Below, piece after piece: positions 10,151 through 17,517 of a DNA stretch of 64,000 nucleotides. Location: assembly GCF_001512285.1 (NCBI RefSeq), contig NZ_LNUV01000003.1:346017-410016 (forward strand). Reading direction: 5' to 3'. Positions within the stretch are counted from its first letter, which is position 1. Each line of letters opens with the position of its first letter. Under the pieces are notes generated by a model. That model had not been told where the DNA came from. It was given only the letters and a program-made list of their open reading frames with translations, and did no database searches. The translations under genes and the position numbers were made by a program. The stretch is from Arthrobacter sp. EpRS71 (GTDB lineage Bacteria > Actinomycetota > Actinomycetes > Actinomycetales > Micrococcaceae).

Positions 10151-10424
10151 GATGCTCCTTCTTGATTTTTCCGAGCGTGTAACAGTCATGTTCTTGCGGA
10201 CTTGTCTAAGACTGGTGCATCGGACAGAAGTTGACAAGAGTTAACAGCCAGTTAACTTAATTGCACATCCTGGCACACGTTTTCCCTGATCGGAGGATCA
10301 ATCACCAGCTATGCAGTTAATGCGCGGACATCCGGATGGATGATCCTTGTGAGATCGAAAATGATCGTTTAGTGTTTCTATAGATCAGAAAACGTCATTA
10401 GGCTGAGCGGGAGCGGTACACACG
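10151..10424. promoter_or_regulatory. Divergent control region between GH101 and the GalNAc operon
   Basis: This 274-bp gap has no gene. Near the GH101 side two GTTAAC palindromes lie 11 bp apart (10240-10245, 10251-10256). Near the operon, GATCGAAAATGATCGTTT (10353-10370) and GATCAGAAAACGTCATT (10383-10399) are partial direct repeats 30 bp apart, with imperfect inverted cores (ATGATCGTTT against AAAACGTCAT). They flank a TATAGA-like -10 (10379-10384). This is a plausible operator for the DeoR-type protein at the operon end. GGGAGCGG before 10425 is the ribosome-binding site. Confidence 0.5.
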
Positions 10425-11342
10425 ATGAGCGAGAACACACTGGGCGCCTTCATGGAGGAAGAGCTGGTTTCCCAGCCCGAGGTATGGCAGAAGGCCGTGG
10501 ACCAGGCAGCTGCGGAGCAGTTGCTCCCCGCTGACGGAACGCGCATCGCCGTCATCGGCTGCGGCACCTCCTGGTTCATGGCGCAGAGCTACGCCGCTGC
10601 CCGCGAATCCGCCGGCAAAGGGGTCACGGATGCGTTCGCCGCTTCCGAGGCTTTCCTGAACAGCAACAGTGCAGATCGCCAGTACGACGCCGTTGTGGCC
10701 ATCACCCGTTCAGGTACCACCACTGAGGTACTTGAGATCCTGGCTGAGTTGAAGGGAATCGTCCCCACCGTTGCCATTATTGGCGACACCACATCCCCGA
10801 TCATCGACCTCGCAGACGCCGTGATTGGACTGCAGTACGCCGATGAGCGCTCAGTGGTTCAGACCCGGTTCGCCACCACAGCTCTGGTCTACCTGCTCAG
10901 CAGCCTCGGAATCAATGTGCAGCAGGCCATCGAGGACGCCCGCGACGCCGTCAGCGCCCCGGTCTCCCAGGAGCTGTTGGACGCAGAGCAGTTCACCTTC
11001 CTTGGCACTGGCTGGACAGTTGGCCTCGCTCACGAGGCTGGCCTGAAAATGCGCGAGGCAGTACAGGGCTGGACTGAGTCCTACCCCGCCATGGAATACC
11101 GCCACGGCCCCATTTCCATCGCAGCCCCCGGCCGCGTTACCTGGTTGTTCGGAACCCAGCCTGAAGGCCTGGACAACGACATGACCATCACCGGCGCCCT
11201 GTACATCCACACAGACAAGCACCCCCTGGCCGAACTGGCACGCGTCCACAAAGTCACGCTGGAGCGTGCACGCGTTCGTGGGCTGAATCCTGACCTGCCC
11301 CGCAACCTGACGCGCTCCGTTATTCTCGACGCCTCCGCCTAG
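10425..11342 (+). CDS. agaS: SIS-domain sugar-phosphate isomerase/deaminase, AgaS-like
   Basis: The protein has 305 aa with two sugar-isomerase (SIS) domains. The first shows VIGCGTSWFMAQSYA and ITRSGTTTEVLE, both typical of phosphosugar binding; the second carries FLGTGWTVGLAHEAGLKMREA and EYRHGPIS. The family includes GlmS isomerase domains, FrlB-like deglycases and AgaS, which deaminates galactosamine-6-phosphate to tagatose-6-phosphate. The downstream kinase, LacC-like kinase and aldolase make the AgaS role most likely. It is shorter than the enterobacterial AgaS. It opens a tightly spaced operon, with the next start 10 bp after its stop. Substrate assignment is inferred from context. Confidence 0.75.
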   Translation: MSENTLGAFMEEELVSQPEVWQKAVDQAAAEQLLPADGTRIAVIGCGTSWFMAQSYAAARESAGKGVTDAFAASEAFLNSNSADRQYDAVVAITRSGTTTEVLEILAELKGIVPTVAIIGDTTSPIIDLADAVIGLQYADERSVVQTRFATTALVYLLSSLGINVQQAIEDARDAVSAPVSQELLDAEQFTFLGTGWTVGLAHEAGLKMREAVQGWTESYPAMEYRHGPISIAAPGRVTWLFGTQPEGLDNDMTITGALYIHTDKHPLAELARVHKVTLERARVRGLNPDLPRNLTRSVILDASA

Positions 11343-11352
11343 GCAGCCGGTC

Positions 11353-12288
11353 ATGGTTCTCGGAGCCGCGGAATCAGCGGTCCTTTCCTTCGACGTTGGC
11401 GGGACAGACATCAAGGCTGGTTTGGTGGACGCCTGCGGAACCGTGCTGGGCATGCGCCGCGTCCCCACGCCCTTGGCCCCGGTCTACCCGGGCGAAGCGG
11501 TCCTGGACAGGCTTGCTGAACTCGCTGCCGAGCTGGCTTCCGAGTTCCCGGACTCGCCCGCCCGGGCTGCCGGCATCATCGTCCCCGGGATCGTGGATTC
11601 CGCGGCCGGAGTGGGCGTCTACTCCGCCAATCTCGGATGGCGTAACTTCCCCTTCACCGCTGAGGCCGAAAAGCGGCTGGGCGTCCCTGTTGCGTTCGAT
11701 CACGATGTCCGTTCCGCTGCGGCCGTGGAACACAGCTTTGGCGGGTCCAAAGAGTTCAACGATGTTGTGGTCATGGTGGTGGGTACCGGCATAGCTGCAG
11801 CTGTGTTCTCCGGCGGCAAAGCAGTCACCGCCGGTGGTTTCGCCGGTGAACTCGGCCACGCGCAGGTTCCGGATCCCGACGCCGGACCCGGCGCCACAGC
11901 CTCCACCATCCTGGAAGCAGTGGGCTCAGCCGGTGCCATTGCCAAGCGGTATCACCGTGCGTCAGGAAACACCGTGAACGGCGCCCGCGATGTCCTCCTC
12001 AGGGCCAAAGCCGGCGATGCGCTCGCCGCCCGAATCTGGGCTGAAGCCGTGGACGCACTTGCGTTTACCATCTGCCAATGCGTCAACATCATCGGAACCG
12101 AAGCCGTGGTGATCGGCGGAGGCCTCGCAGAAGCCGGGGAGGAGCTGCTTGGGCCGCTGCGTCAACGCGTTGAAGGAATTTTGGACTTCCAACGCAAACC
12201 CCAACTCATCCGTGCCCAGCTGGGACAGGACGCCGGCCTGCTGGGCGCGGCCCTGAACGCCCGGGCACTCCTGGAAGGCGCACGATGA
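11353..12288 (+). CDS. ROK-family sugar kinase, possible GalNAc kinase
   Basis: The protein has 311 aa. The ATP-binding motif SFDVGGTDIKAG lies at the N-terminus, DHDVRSAA and the catalytic-region motif VVGTGIAAAVFSGGK in the middle, and GFAGELGHAQV gives the ROK metal-site Glu-x-Gly-His. The Cys-rich zinc motif (CxCGxxGC) that normally follows is absent; DPDAGPGATASTILEAVGS stands in its place. ROK kinases phosphorylate hexoses and amino sugars at O-6, so in this operon GalNAc or galactosamine is the likely substrate. Its last four bases overlap the next start (ATGA). Confidence 0.8.
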   Translation: MVLGAAESAVLSFDVGGTDIKAGLVDACGTVLGMRRVPTPLAPVYPGEAVLDRLAELAAELASEFPDSPARAAGIIVPGIVDSAAGVGVYSANLGWRNFPFTAEAEKRLGVPVAFDHDVRSAAAVEHSFGGSKEFNDVVVMVVGTGIAAAVFSGGKAVTAGGFAGELGHAQVPDPDAGPGATASTILEAVGSAGAIAKRYHRASGNTVNGARDVLLRAKAGDALAARIWAEAVDALAFTICQCVNIIGTEAVVIGGGLAEAGEELLGPLRQRVEGILDFQRKPQLIRAQLGQDAGLLGAALNARALLEGAR

Positions 12289-13253
12289 AGCGAGCCAACG
12301 TGAACCGCATCATCACCGTCACTCCCAATCCGGCGATCGACATGACGTACACCGTTCAGGGGATCACCGAGGGCTCAAGCCACCGGGTGCCCACGCCGTT
12401 GAGTCGTGCCGGTGGCAAGGGCATCAACGTAGCCCGGGTCACGCACCAGCTCGGCTACCCCGTCCTCGCCATTGCCCCTACCGGCGGCGCGGCGGGGCAA
12501 ACGCTTGCTGCTGAACTCCGGACCAGCGGGGTGCCGCACACCTTGGTGGGCGTCGCCGCCGAGACCCGCCGCAGCATCGCGCTGGTGGATACCGTCGCGG
12601 GGGAAACGTCCATCTTCAACGAGGAAGGCCAAGCCCTCCTGCCGGACGATTGGCGCTCGCTCAGGATCGCTGTGGTTGAGGCCGTGAGCGGAAACCGCAA
12701 CCTCCCGGCCTCCGTCCTGGTGGGTTCGGGAAGCCTGCCGCCAGGCGCTCCCGCGGACTTCTACCCGGAACTGGTCCGTTTGGCCCACGACGCCGGCATC
12801 CCGGCCATCATCGATACCTCCGGTCCCGGAATCATCGCCGCAGCAAAAGCCGGGGCCGACATCCTTAAGCCGAACCATCACGAGCTCGCGGAGGCCACGG
12901 GGGAGTCCAGCCTTGAAGCTGCGGCCCTCTCTTTGATTGAGATGGGCGCCCGGACCGTTCTCGTCAGCGCCGGCGCGGACGGAATGCTCGCCTTCGACCA
13001 CGCCGCCCCGGGAGGGTACTGGAGTGCCCGCTTGCCTGAGTCGCTCAGCGGCAACCCCACAGGAGCGGGCGACGCCGGAGTGGCGGCGGCCGCCGTCGCA
13101 CTCGCCGAAGGCATTACCGAGCCCCGCGAGATTCTTCGCCGGGCCACCGCGTGGTCCGCCGCGGCCGTGCTGATGCCCGCCGCAGGGGAGATCTCGCCGC
13201 GGTACCAGGAACTTCAAGAGCAATTGATCGTCACATGGAAGGAGACCCGGTGA
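12285..13253 (+). CDS. lacC: PfkB-family 1-phosphofructokinase/tagatose-6-phosphate kinase
   Basis: The protein has 322 aa, the usual length for LacC and FruK. It begins IITVTPNPAIDMTYTV, carries SRAGGKGINVARV for substrate binding, VGSGSLPPGAP, ILKPNHHELAE and the PfkB signature NPTGAGDAGVAAA with the catalytic Asp. In this gene set it would phosphorylate tagatose-6-phosphate to the 1,6-bisphosphate before aldol cleavage; sequence alone cannot separate this from 1-phosphofructokinase. The ATGA overlap with the ROK kinase and GTGA overlap with the aldolase indicate translational coupling. Confidence 0.85.
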   Translation: MKRANVNRIITVTPNPAIDMTYTVQGITEGSSHRVPTPLSRAGGKGINVARVTHQLGYPVLAIAPTGGAAGQTLAAELRTSGVPHTLVGVAAETRRSIALVDTVAGETSIFNEEGQALLPDDWRSLRIAVVEAVSGNRNLPASVLVGSGSLPPGAPADFYPELVRLAHDAGIPAIIDTSGPGIIAAAKAGADILKPNHHELAEATGESSLEAAALSLIEMGARTVLVSAGADGMLAFDHAAPGGYWSARLPESLSGNPTGAGDAGVAAAAVALAEGITEPREILRRATAWSAAAVLMPAAGEISPRYQELQEQLIVTWKETR

Positions 13254-14089
13254 CTCTGGTCAACACACGCGAACTCATGGACAGGGCCGCTGCTACGGGC
13301 ATAGGCCAAGGCGCGTTCAACATCATCCACATCGAAACGGCCGAGGGCCTGGTGGCTGGGGCGGAAGCCGCAGGTGTTCCGCTGATTCTGCAAATTTCCG
13401 AGAACTGCGCCAAGTACCACGGTGGACTCGAACCGATCGCGTCGGCTGCCCTGGCAATAGCCCGCTCAGCCACCGTCCCCGTTGCCCTCCACTTGGACCA
13501 CGCGGAATCCGAAGACCTCGCACTCGCTGCCGTGGACCTCGGATTCGGTTCGGTCATGTACGACGGCGCGCATCTTCCGTACGAATGGAACGTCGAAGTC
13601 ACCCAGCGCGTGGCCACCTACGCCCACGAGCGCGGGGTTTACGTGGAGGCCGAACTCGGCAAAGTGGGTGGCAAGGACGGAGCCCACGCTCCCGGCGTCA
13701 GAACGGACCCTGCCGAGGCCCAGGCATTCGTTGAGGCAACAGGCGTGGACGCGCTTGCCGTAGCGGTTGGCTCATCCCATGCCATGACCGAACGCAGCGC
13801 GGCCCTGGACCTCCATCTCATTACCAGGCTGAAGACCGCGGTGGGAAAACCACTGGTCCTCCACGGCTCATCCGGTGTGTCAGATGACATGCTCATAGGC
13901 GCTATCCGCGCGGGTATGACTAAGATCAACGTATCCACACATTTGAACGGGTTCTTTACCCGCGCCGTCCGTGAGTACCTCGATGCCAACCCTGCCGTGG
14001 TGGATTCCCGGAAGTACATCAAGGCCGGCCGGGATGCCCTTGTGCTGGAGTCCGCACGTATGCTGACGCTGTTCGCTAAAGCGAACTAG
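13250..14089 (+). CDS. Class II ketose-bisphosphate aldolase (GatY/KbaY-like)
   Basis: The product has 279 aa when started at the GTG at 13250, which has AAGGAG 5 nt upstream and overlaps the preceding stop as GTGA. An in-frame ATG at 13235 is possible but lacks as good a ribosome site. Zinc-dependent aldolase motifs are VALHLDHAES, SVMYDGAHLPYEWN, VEAELGKVGGKDG, VGSSHA, LHGSSGVSDD and KINVSTHL. It probably cleaves tagatose-1,6-bisphosphate to dihydroxyacetone phosphate and glyceraldehyde-3-phosphate, ending the galactosamine pathway. Fructose-bisphosphate is an alternative substrate. Confidence 0.88.
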   Translation: MTLVNTRELMDRAAATGIGQGAFNIIHIETAEGLVAGAEAAGVPLILQISENCAKYHGGLEPIASAALAIARSATVPVALHLDHAESEDLALAAVDLGFGSVMYDGAHLPYEWNVEVTQRVATYAHERGVYVEAELGKVGGKDGAHAPGVRTDPAEAQAFVEATGVDALAVAVGSSHAMTERSAALDLHLITRLKTAVGKPLVLHGSSGVSDDMLIGAIRAGMTKINVSTHLNGFFTRAVREYLDANPAVVDSRKYIKAGRDALVLESARMLTLFAKAN

Positions 14090-14113
14090 CGCCGAACCCG
14101 CGAAAGGCTCGTC

Positions 14114-14905
14114 ATGACCCGCACCGATCGGCTGACCGCCATACTCGACCTCCTGGCCGAGTCGGGCCATGTGGAGGTCGAGGACATCGTGACCCGCCTC
14201 GGCGTGTCACCTGCCACGGCCCGCAGGGATCTTGACAGCCTGGCCAAGCAGCGGTTGCTGAGCCGCACGCGCGGCGGCGCCACCACTGGATCAGTGGCCT
14301 ACGACCTCCCCGGCCGCTACAACAGGGACGACCACGCCGTGGCCAAGCAGGAAATCGCCCTGGCGGCGTCTGCGCTGATTCGTCCCGGTGCTGTGATCGG
14401 GCTCAGCGGTGGAACAACCAACACCGCCTTGGCTCAGTTGCTGTCCACCCGCGAGGACCTCAACGCGCCGTCCCACACGCCCACGCTGACCGTGGTCACC
14501 AATGCAATCAACATCGCCTCGCAGCTGGCGGTCCGGCCGAACATCAAGATCATGGTCACCGGTGGCATCCTGAACCCGCGCTCCTATGAGCTGGTGGGTC
14601 CCTACACGGACGTCATCATGCAGAAGGTCGCTTTGGACATAGCGTTCATTGGCGTCAACGGGGTGGATCCCGATCTTGGCCCCACCATCACCGATGAGGG
14701 CGAAGCGATGGTCAATACCGTGATGGCACGCCGGGCCACGGAGTCCTATGTGGTGGCCGACTCCTCCAAGGTGGGCCGCCGCTCCTTCGCAGCGATGGCA
14801 GGCTACGATTTCAGGCACCTCATCACGGACTCCGGCATCAGCGCGGAGGACAGGGCGGCTTTCGAAGCCAAGGGCACCGAAGTCATCGTCGCGCCCGCCA
14901 GCTAA
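14114..14905 (+). CDS. DeoR-family transcriptional repressor, AgaR-like
   Basis: The protein has 263 aa. An N-terminal DeoR helix-turn-helix (RLTAILDLLAESGHVEVEDI then LGVSPATARRDLDSL, residues about 5-45) precedes a sugar-phosphate-sensing DeoRC domain with GLSGGTTNTALAQLL, VVTNAINIA, VTGGILNPRS and ADSSKVGRRSF. DeoR repressors of sugar operons usually respond to a phosphorylated intermediate. As the last gene of the operon (24 bp after the aldolase) it probably autoregulates it through the sites in 10151-10424, and perhaps controls the GH101 gene too. Confidence 0.9.
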   Translation: MTRTDRLTAILDLLAESGHVEVEDIVTRLGVSPATARRDLDSLAKQRLLSRTRGGATTGSVAYDLPGRYNRDDHAVAKQEIALAASALIRPGAVIGLSGGTTNTALAQLLSTREDLNAPSHTPTLTVVTNAINIASQLAVRPNIKIMVTGGILNPRSYELVGPYTDVIMQKVALDIAFIGVNGVDPDLGPTITDEGEAMVNTVMARRATESYVVADSSKVGRRSFAAMAGYDFRHLITDSGISAEDRAAFEAKGTEVIVAPAS

Positions 14906-14912
14906 GGTCTGC

Positions 14913-14944
14913 CGGCTGGAGCGTTGGCCGGCTGGATCGTTGGC
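14913..14944. repeat. Two tandem copies of a 16-bp unit
   Basis: CGGCTGGAGCGTTGGC (14913-14928) and CGGCTGGATCGTTGGC (14929-14944) differ at one base, and a third start CGGCTAG runs into the stop codon of the minus-strand phosphatase. They fill the gap between the convergent DeoR and phosphatase genes. Confidence 0.88.
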
Positions 14945-14947
14945 CGG

Positions 14948-15628
14948 CTAGAACCGCATCCTCGGTGCGTGAAGCACCGAATCGTCCACTTCCCTGGGCA
15001 CCCACTGGCTGAACGGTAAGTCCAGACTGTACTGATCGCCGTCGTTCCTGATCAGTGTCCGCAGTTCGGCGTTGTCCGGGTTGTTGAGGGACTCGAAGTA
15101 CTCAACAGTCCAGTGGAACCAGCGCATGCAGAACAGGCGCATGGTCAGCCCGTGGGTCACCAGCAGCGCGTTGGGTGCATAGCTGGGCTTCTGCCAGTGC
15201 CGATAGAGCGTCTCCATGAAGGACGACACGCGGTCGTACACGTCCGAGCCGGACTCGCCCTCGCGGAACCGGTAGAAGAAGTGCCCGTAGAGGTTGCGCA
15301 GTTCTTTCTGGTCCTCGATCTCCCCGGCGATCTGGAAGTTGGCCCAATCCTGTTCACGAAGCCTGGGTTCCTCAATCACGCGCTCAATCAGGGAACCGAG
15401 ATTCATGGCCTCCAGGGTCTGGTAGGCGCGCAGATAGGGGGAGACATAAACGCAGACCTGCTCTCCATCGAGCTTGCGTCGTAGCTTCTCCCCGGCAACC
15501 CTCGCCTGTTCCACGCCACGGTCCGTCAGTGGGATCCGGTAGTCCGGCACGCGGTTGTAGATGGTGGTGTCGGCATTTGCGGCAGACTGTCCATGCCGGA
15601 TCATGAAGATTCTCTCAGGGGCGCCCAT
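14948..15628 (-). CDS. Histidine phosphatase / phosphoglycerate-mutase-family protein
   Basis: The protein has 226 aa from the ATG at 15628 (an in-frame ATG at 15640 adds four residues). It starts MGAPERIFMIRHGQSAANAD, with the RHG motif whose His is phosphorylated in the family, followed by LTDRGVEQARVAGEKL, VSPYLRAYQT, the catalytic-acid region REQDWANFQ and the second His in LLVTHGLTMRL. Such proteins include mutases and small-molecule phosphatases; the substrate is not evident. It is convergent with the DeoR gene and divergent from the CPBP protease. Confidence 0.85.
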   Translation of the reverse strand: MGAPERIFMIRHGQSAANADTTIYNRVPDYRIPLTDRGVEQARVAGEKLRRKLDGEQVCVYVSPYLRAYQTLEAMNLGSLIERVIEEPRLREQDWANFQIAGEIEDQKELRNLYGHFFYRFREGESGSDVYDRVSSFMETLYRHWQKPSYAPNALLVTHGLTMRLFCMRWFHWTVEYFESLNNPDNAELRTLIRNDGDQYSLDLPFSQWVPREVDDSVLHAPRMRF

Positions 15629-15717
15629 CCCACCAAGCATAGGGCGGCTGCCACGCGTGGTCCGGCAAGGTGCGCGGTTCCCGGCAAAGTGGCAGGTTGT
15701 GAGGGCAAGATAGGTAC

Positions 15718-16488
15718 ATGTTCCTTGCTTCCCGCAGACGGCTGCGAGCCGAAGTGCTCATTGTGCTGGGCTTGTCCCTGGGCCAGTCGGCCGTCTACTC
15801 CGTAGTGCAGTTGCTGGACAAAATGTCGCGGGCACCGTTGGCCGACGCTACGTCGACGTTGAACAGGTCCCAAAGCACCCGCGAATACTTTGACCTCACC
15901 TATCAGCTTCTGGACATCGTGTTCGCCTTGGTGCCTGTGGCCTTGGTGTTCTACTTCCTAAGCACCCACGTGCCCGGCGCCAAGGAGGGCAGCGGTTCGG
16001 CATTTGCGCGGCTGGGCTTCAACTTTGCCCGGCCCGGCAAGGACCTTCTTCAAGGCGTTGGTTTGGCCGCTGCGATTGGCATCCCCTCCCTGGGCCTGTA
16101 CGCCGCGGGCCGGGCCTTGGGCATCACCACGGCGATTGTGCCCAGCGGACTGGACGCTTACTGGTGGACTGTGCCGGTGCTGATCCTCTCAGCCATGCGC
16201 CACGCAATCGTCGAAGAAGTGATCGTGGTGGGCTACCTCATGGACCGCTTCGGCAAGTTCGGGTGGAGCGTGCCGGCAGCCATTGTGGTCAGCGCCCTCT
16301 TGAGGGGAAGCTACCACCTGTACCAGGGCTTCGGCCCGTTCATAGGGAATGTGGTCATGGGCCTGGTGTTTGCATGGATCTACACCAAGACCAAGCGGGT
16401 GATGCCACTGGTGATTGCCCACGCAGTGCTGGACATCGTGGCCTTCGTAGGATTCAGCCTGTTCGGAAAGGCGATAGGTCTCGGCTAA
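15718..16488 (+). CDS. CPBP-family intramembrane metalloprotease
   Basis: The protein has 256 aa and several predicted membrane helices. The CPBP (Abi/CAAX protease) motifs are in order: AIVEEVIVVGYLMDRF with the conserved Glu pair, LLRGSYHLYQG with the third-motif His, and PLVIAHAVLDIVAF with the final His. Members include prenyl-protein proteases and bacteriocin-immunity proteins. Nothing nearby suggests a substrate. It stands alone between a divergent phosphatase and a convergent glyoxalase-like gene. Confidence 0.85.
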   Translation: MFLASRRRLRAEVLIVLGLSLGQSAVYSVVQLLDKMSRAPLADATSTLNRSQSTREYFDLTYQLLDIVFALVPVALVFYFLSTHVPGAKEGSGSAFARLGFNFARPGKDLLQGVGLAAAIGIPSLGLYAAGRALGITTAIVPSGLDAYWWTVPVLILSAMRHAIVEEVIVVGYLMDRFGKFGWSVPAAIVVSALLRGSYHLYQGFGPFIGNVVMGLVFAWIYTKTKRVMPLVIAHAVLDIVAFVGFSLFGKAIGLG

Positions 16489-16542
16489 CGGGCCGCACAG
16501 CTGCTTGGGATAGCGGCCGGAAAAGCGGGCTGTTAAAAAGTA

Positions 16543-16594
16543 TTCGGCCGCCATCGGTGGGTGACGTCATTGGCACCCGCTGATGGCGGCCGAA
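16543..16594. terminator. Bidirectional terminator-like hairpin
   Basis: TTCGGCCGCCATC (16543-16555) pairs perfectly with GATGGCGGCCGAA (16582-16594), and the inner GGGTG/CACCC adds stability. It lies between convergent genes. There is no long U-tract. Confidence 0.7.
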
Positions 16595-16634
16595 GATTGG
16601 CCCGGACATGGTTGACCGGGGTTGGATGGAGCCC

Positions 16635-17273
16635 TTAGATGGTGACGGCTCCGGAGGCGGTTTCGAAGGTTACCGCCATGATGCCGGGAGTTCCGTGCGG
16701 GGCCATCCACTGGACGGCTACATCCTCAAGCGGCTTTTCCACCGGCTCACCCAACCACTCGGTAACGCGTTCAGCCGAGCCCGCAATGGTGAGGCTGGAC
16801 ATCTTGACGTCGCTCTCGTAGATCCTGGACGGGTGCAGTGAGGGGTCGCCCTCCCACTTGAGCAGGTATGGCACCTGGGGATCGGCGATCAGGCCGAGGA
16901 TGCCAATCTGCTGCCATACCAGTTCGCGGCCATCGGGGAACTTGCGGTTGCCCGGAACAGCTGAGCGGCCAAGGCGGTCCTCGAACGGGGCGAGGTCATC
17001 AACGGCCACGCACCAGCCCATCCAACCGCCACCGGCAGCCGAGCGTGCACGGACGGCTTGGCCAAAGGGTGCTTTGTCCGAAGCGGGGTGGTCCAGGACC
17101 TCCACCACTTCCAAGTACTTGTTATCCGCAAGGGGAATGATCATGTTCCGGGTGCCGAAGCGCGGGTGCACTCCGCCCCGGACAGCGTCCACTCCCAATG
17201 CCGCGGAAATTCGTTCGGTAGTGGCCAAAAGGCCATCTCGTTCACAGGCGTAAGAGACGTGATCCATGCGCAT
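16635..17273 (-). CDS. Glyoxalase-like (VOC) domain protein
   Basis: The protein has 212 aa from an ATG at 17273 (MRMDHVSYACERDGL); a second ATG at 17267 is possible. The start MDHVSYACERDG, GVHPRFGTRNMIIPLADNKYLEVVEV and the two-fold layout fit the glyoxalase-like domain proteins common in actinobacteria. Upstream in-frame codons lack conserved sequence. The reaction is unknown. It is divergent from metY, with which it shares a 244-bp control region. There is no sign of truncation. Confidence 0.8.
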   Translation of the reverse strand: MRMDHVSYACERDGLLATTERISAALGVDAVRGGVHPRFGTRNMIIPLADNKYLEVVEVLDHPASDKAPFGQAVRARSAAGGGWMGWCVAVDDLAPFEDRLGRSAVPGNRKFPDGRELVWQQIGILGLIADPQVPYLLKWEGDPSLHPSRIYESDVKMSSLTIAGSAERVTEWLGEPVEKPLEDVAVQWMAPHGTPGIMAVTFETASGAVTI

Positions 17274-17430
17274 GGCTTCATCTTGGCACTTTGTGATCGG
17301 GGTCTCAGCTAAGTCAAGCCTAACTAAGGTGGGATGTGTATAACTTTCGCTCTGAGCGTCATGGAAGGACGCGAAGAGACCTGTTGATTCCACCGGCGTC
17401 ATAAAGCTGTCCAAGCTCCCGGACAGTTCC

Positions 17431-17436
17431 TAGACT
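17431..17436 (+). promoter_or_regulatory. -10 element (TAGACT) of metY
   Basis: TTCCTAGACT ends at 17436, and the same ten bases precede the metX leader (ending 18987). The hexamer fits the actinobacterial TAnnnT consensus. The predicted transcript would carry about a 75-nt leader containing a 19-bp duplication. No clear -35 was seen. Confidence 0.55.
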
Positions 17437-17468
17437 GGCCCCAGCTCAGCTGCACCACATTGCCTGCC

Positions 17469-17506
17469 AATCCCATGCGCCACGAACAATCCCATGCGCC
17501 ACGAAC
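17469..17506 (+). repeat. Perfect 19-bp tandem duplication in the metY leader
   Basis: AATCCCATGCGCCACGAAC occurs at 17469-17487 and 17488-17506, directly upstream of the AGGAG ribosome-binding site of metY. Each copy contains an ATG; the second (17494) is in frame with metY, so the duplication changes which upstream AUGs the leader offers. Confidence 0.93.
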
Positions 17507-17517
17507 AGGAGAACTCC

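Noticed and set aside
8223..10244. 673-codon plus-strand frame opposite the GH101 gene
   Set aside because: Shadow frame produced by third-position GC bias of the minus-strand gene; no ribosome site or recognisable domain.
17282..17330. Possible DtxR/IdeR iron box upstream of the glyoxalase-like gene (AAGCCTAACTAAG)
   Set aside because: Only one half resembles the consensus, and a base is missing in the other; no iron gene is adjacent.
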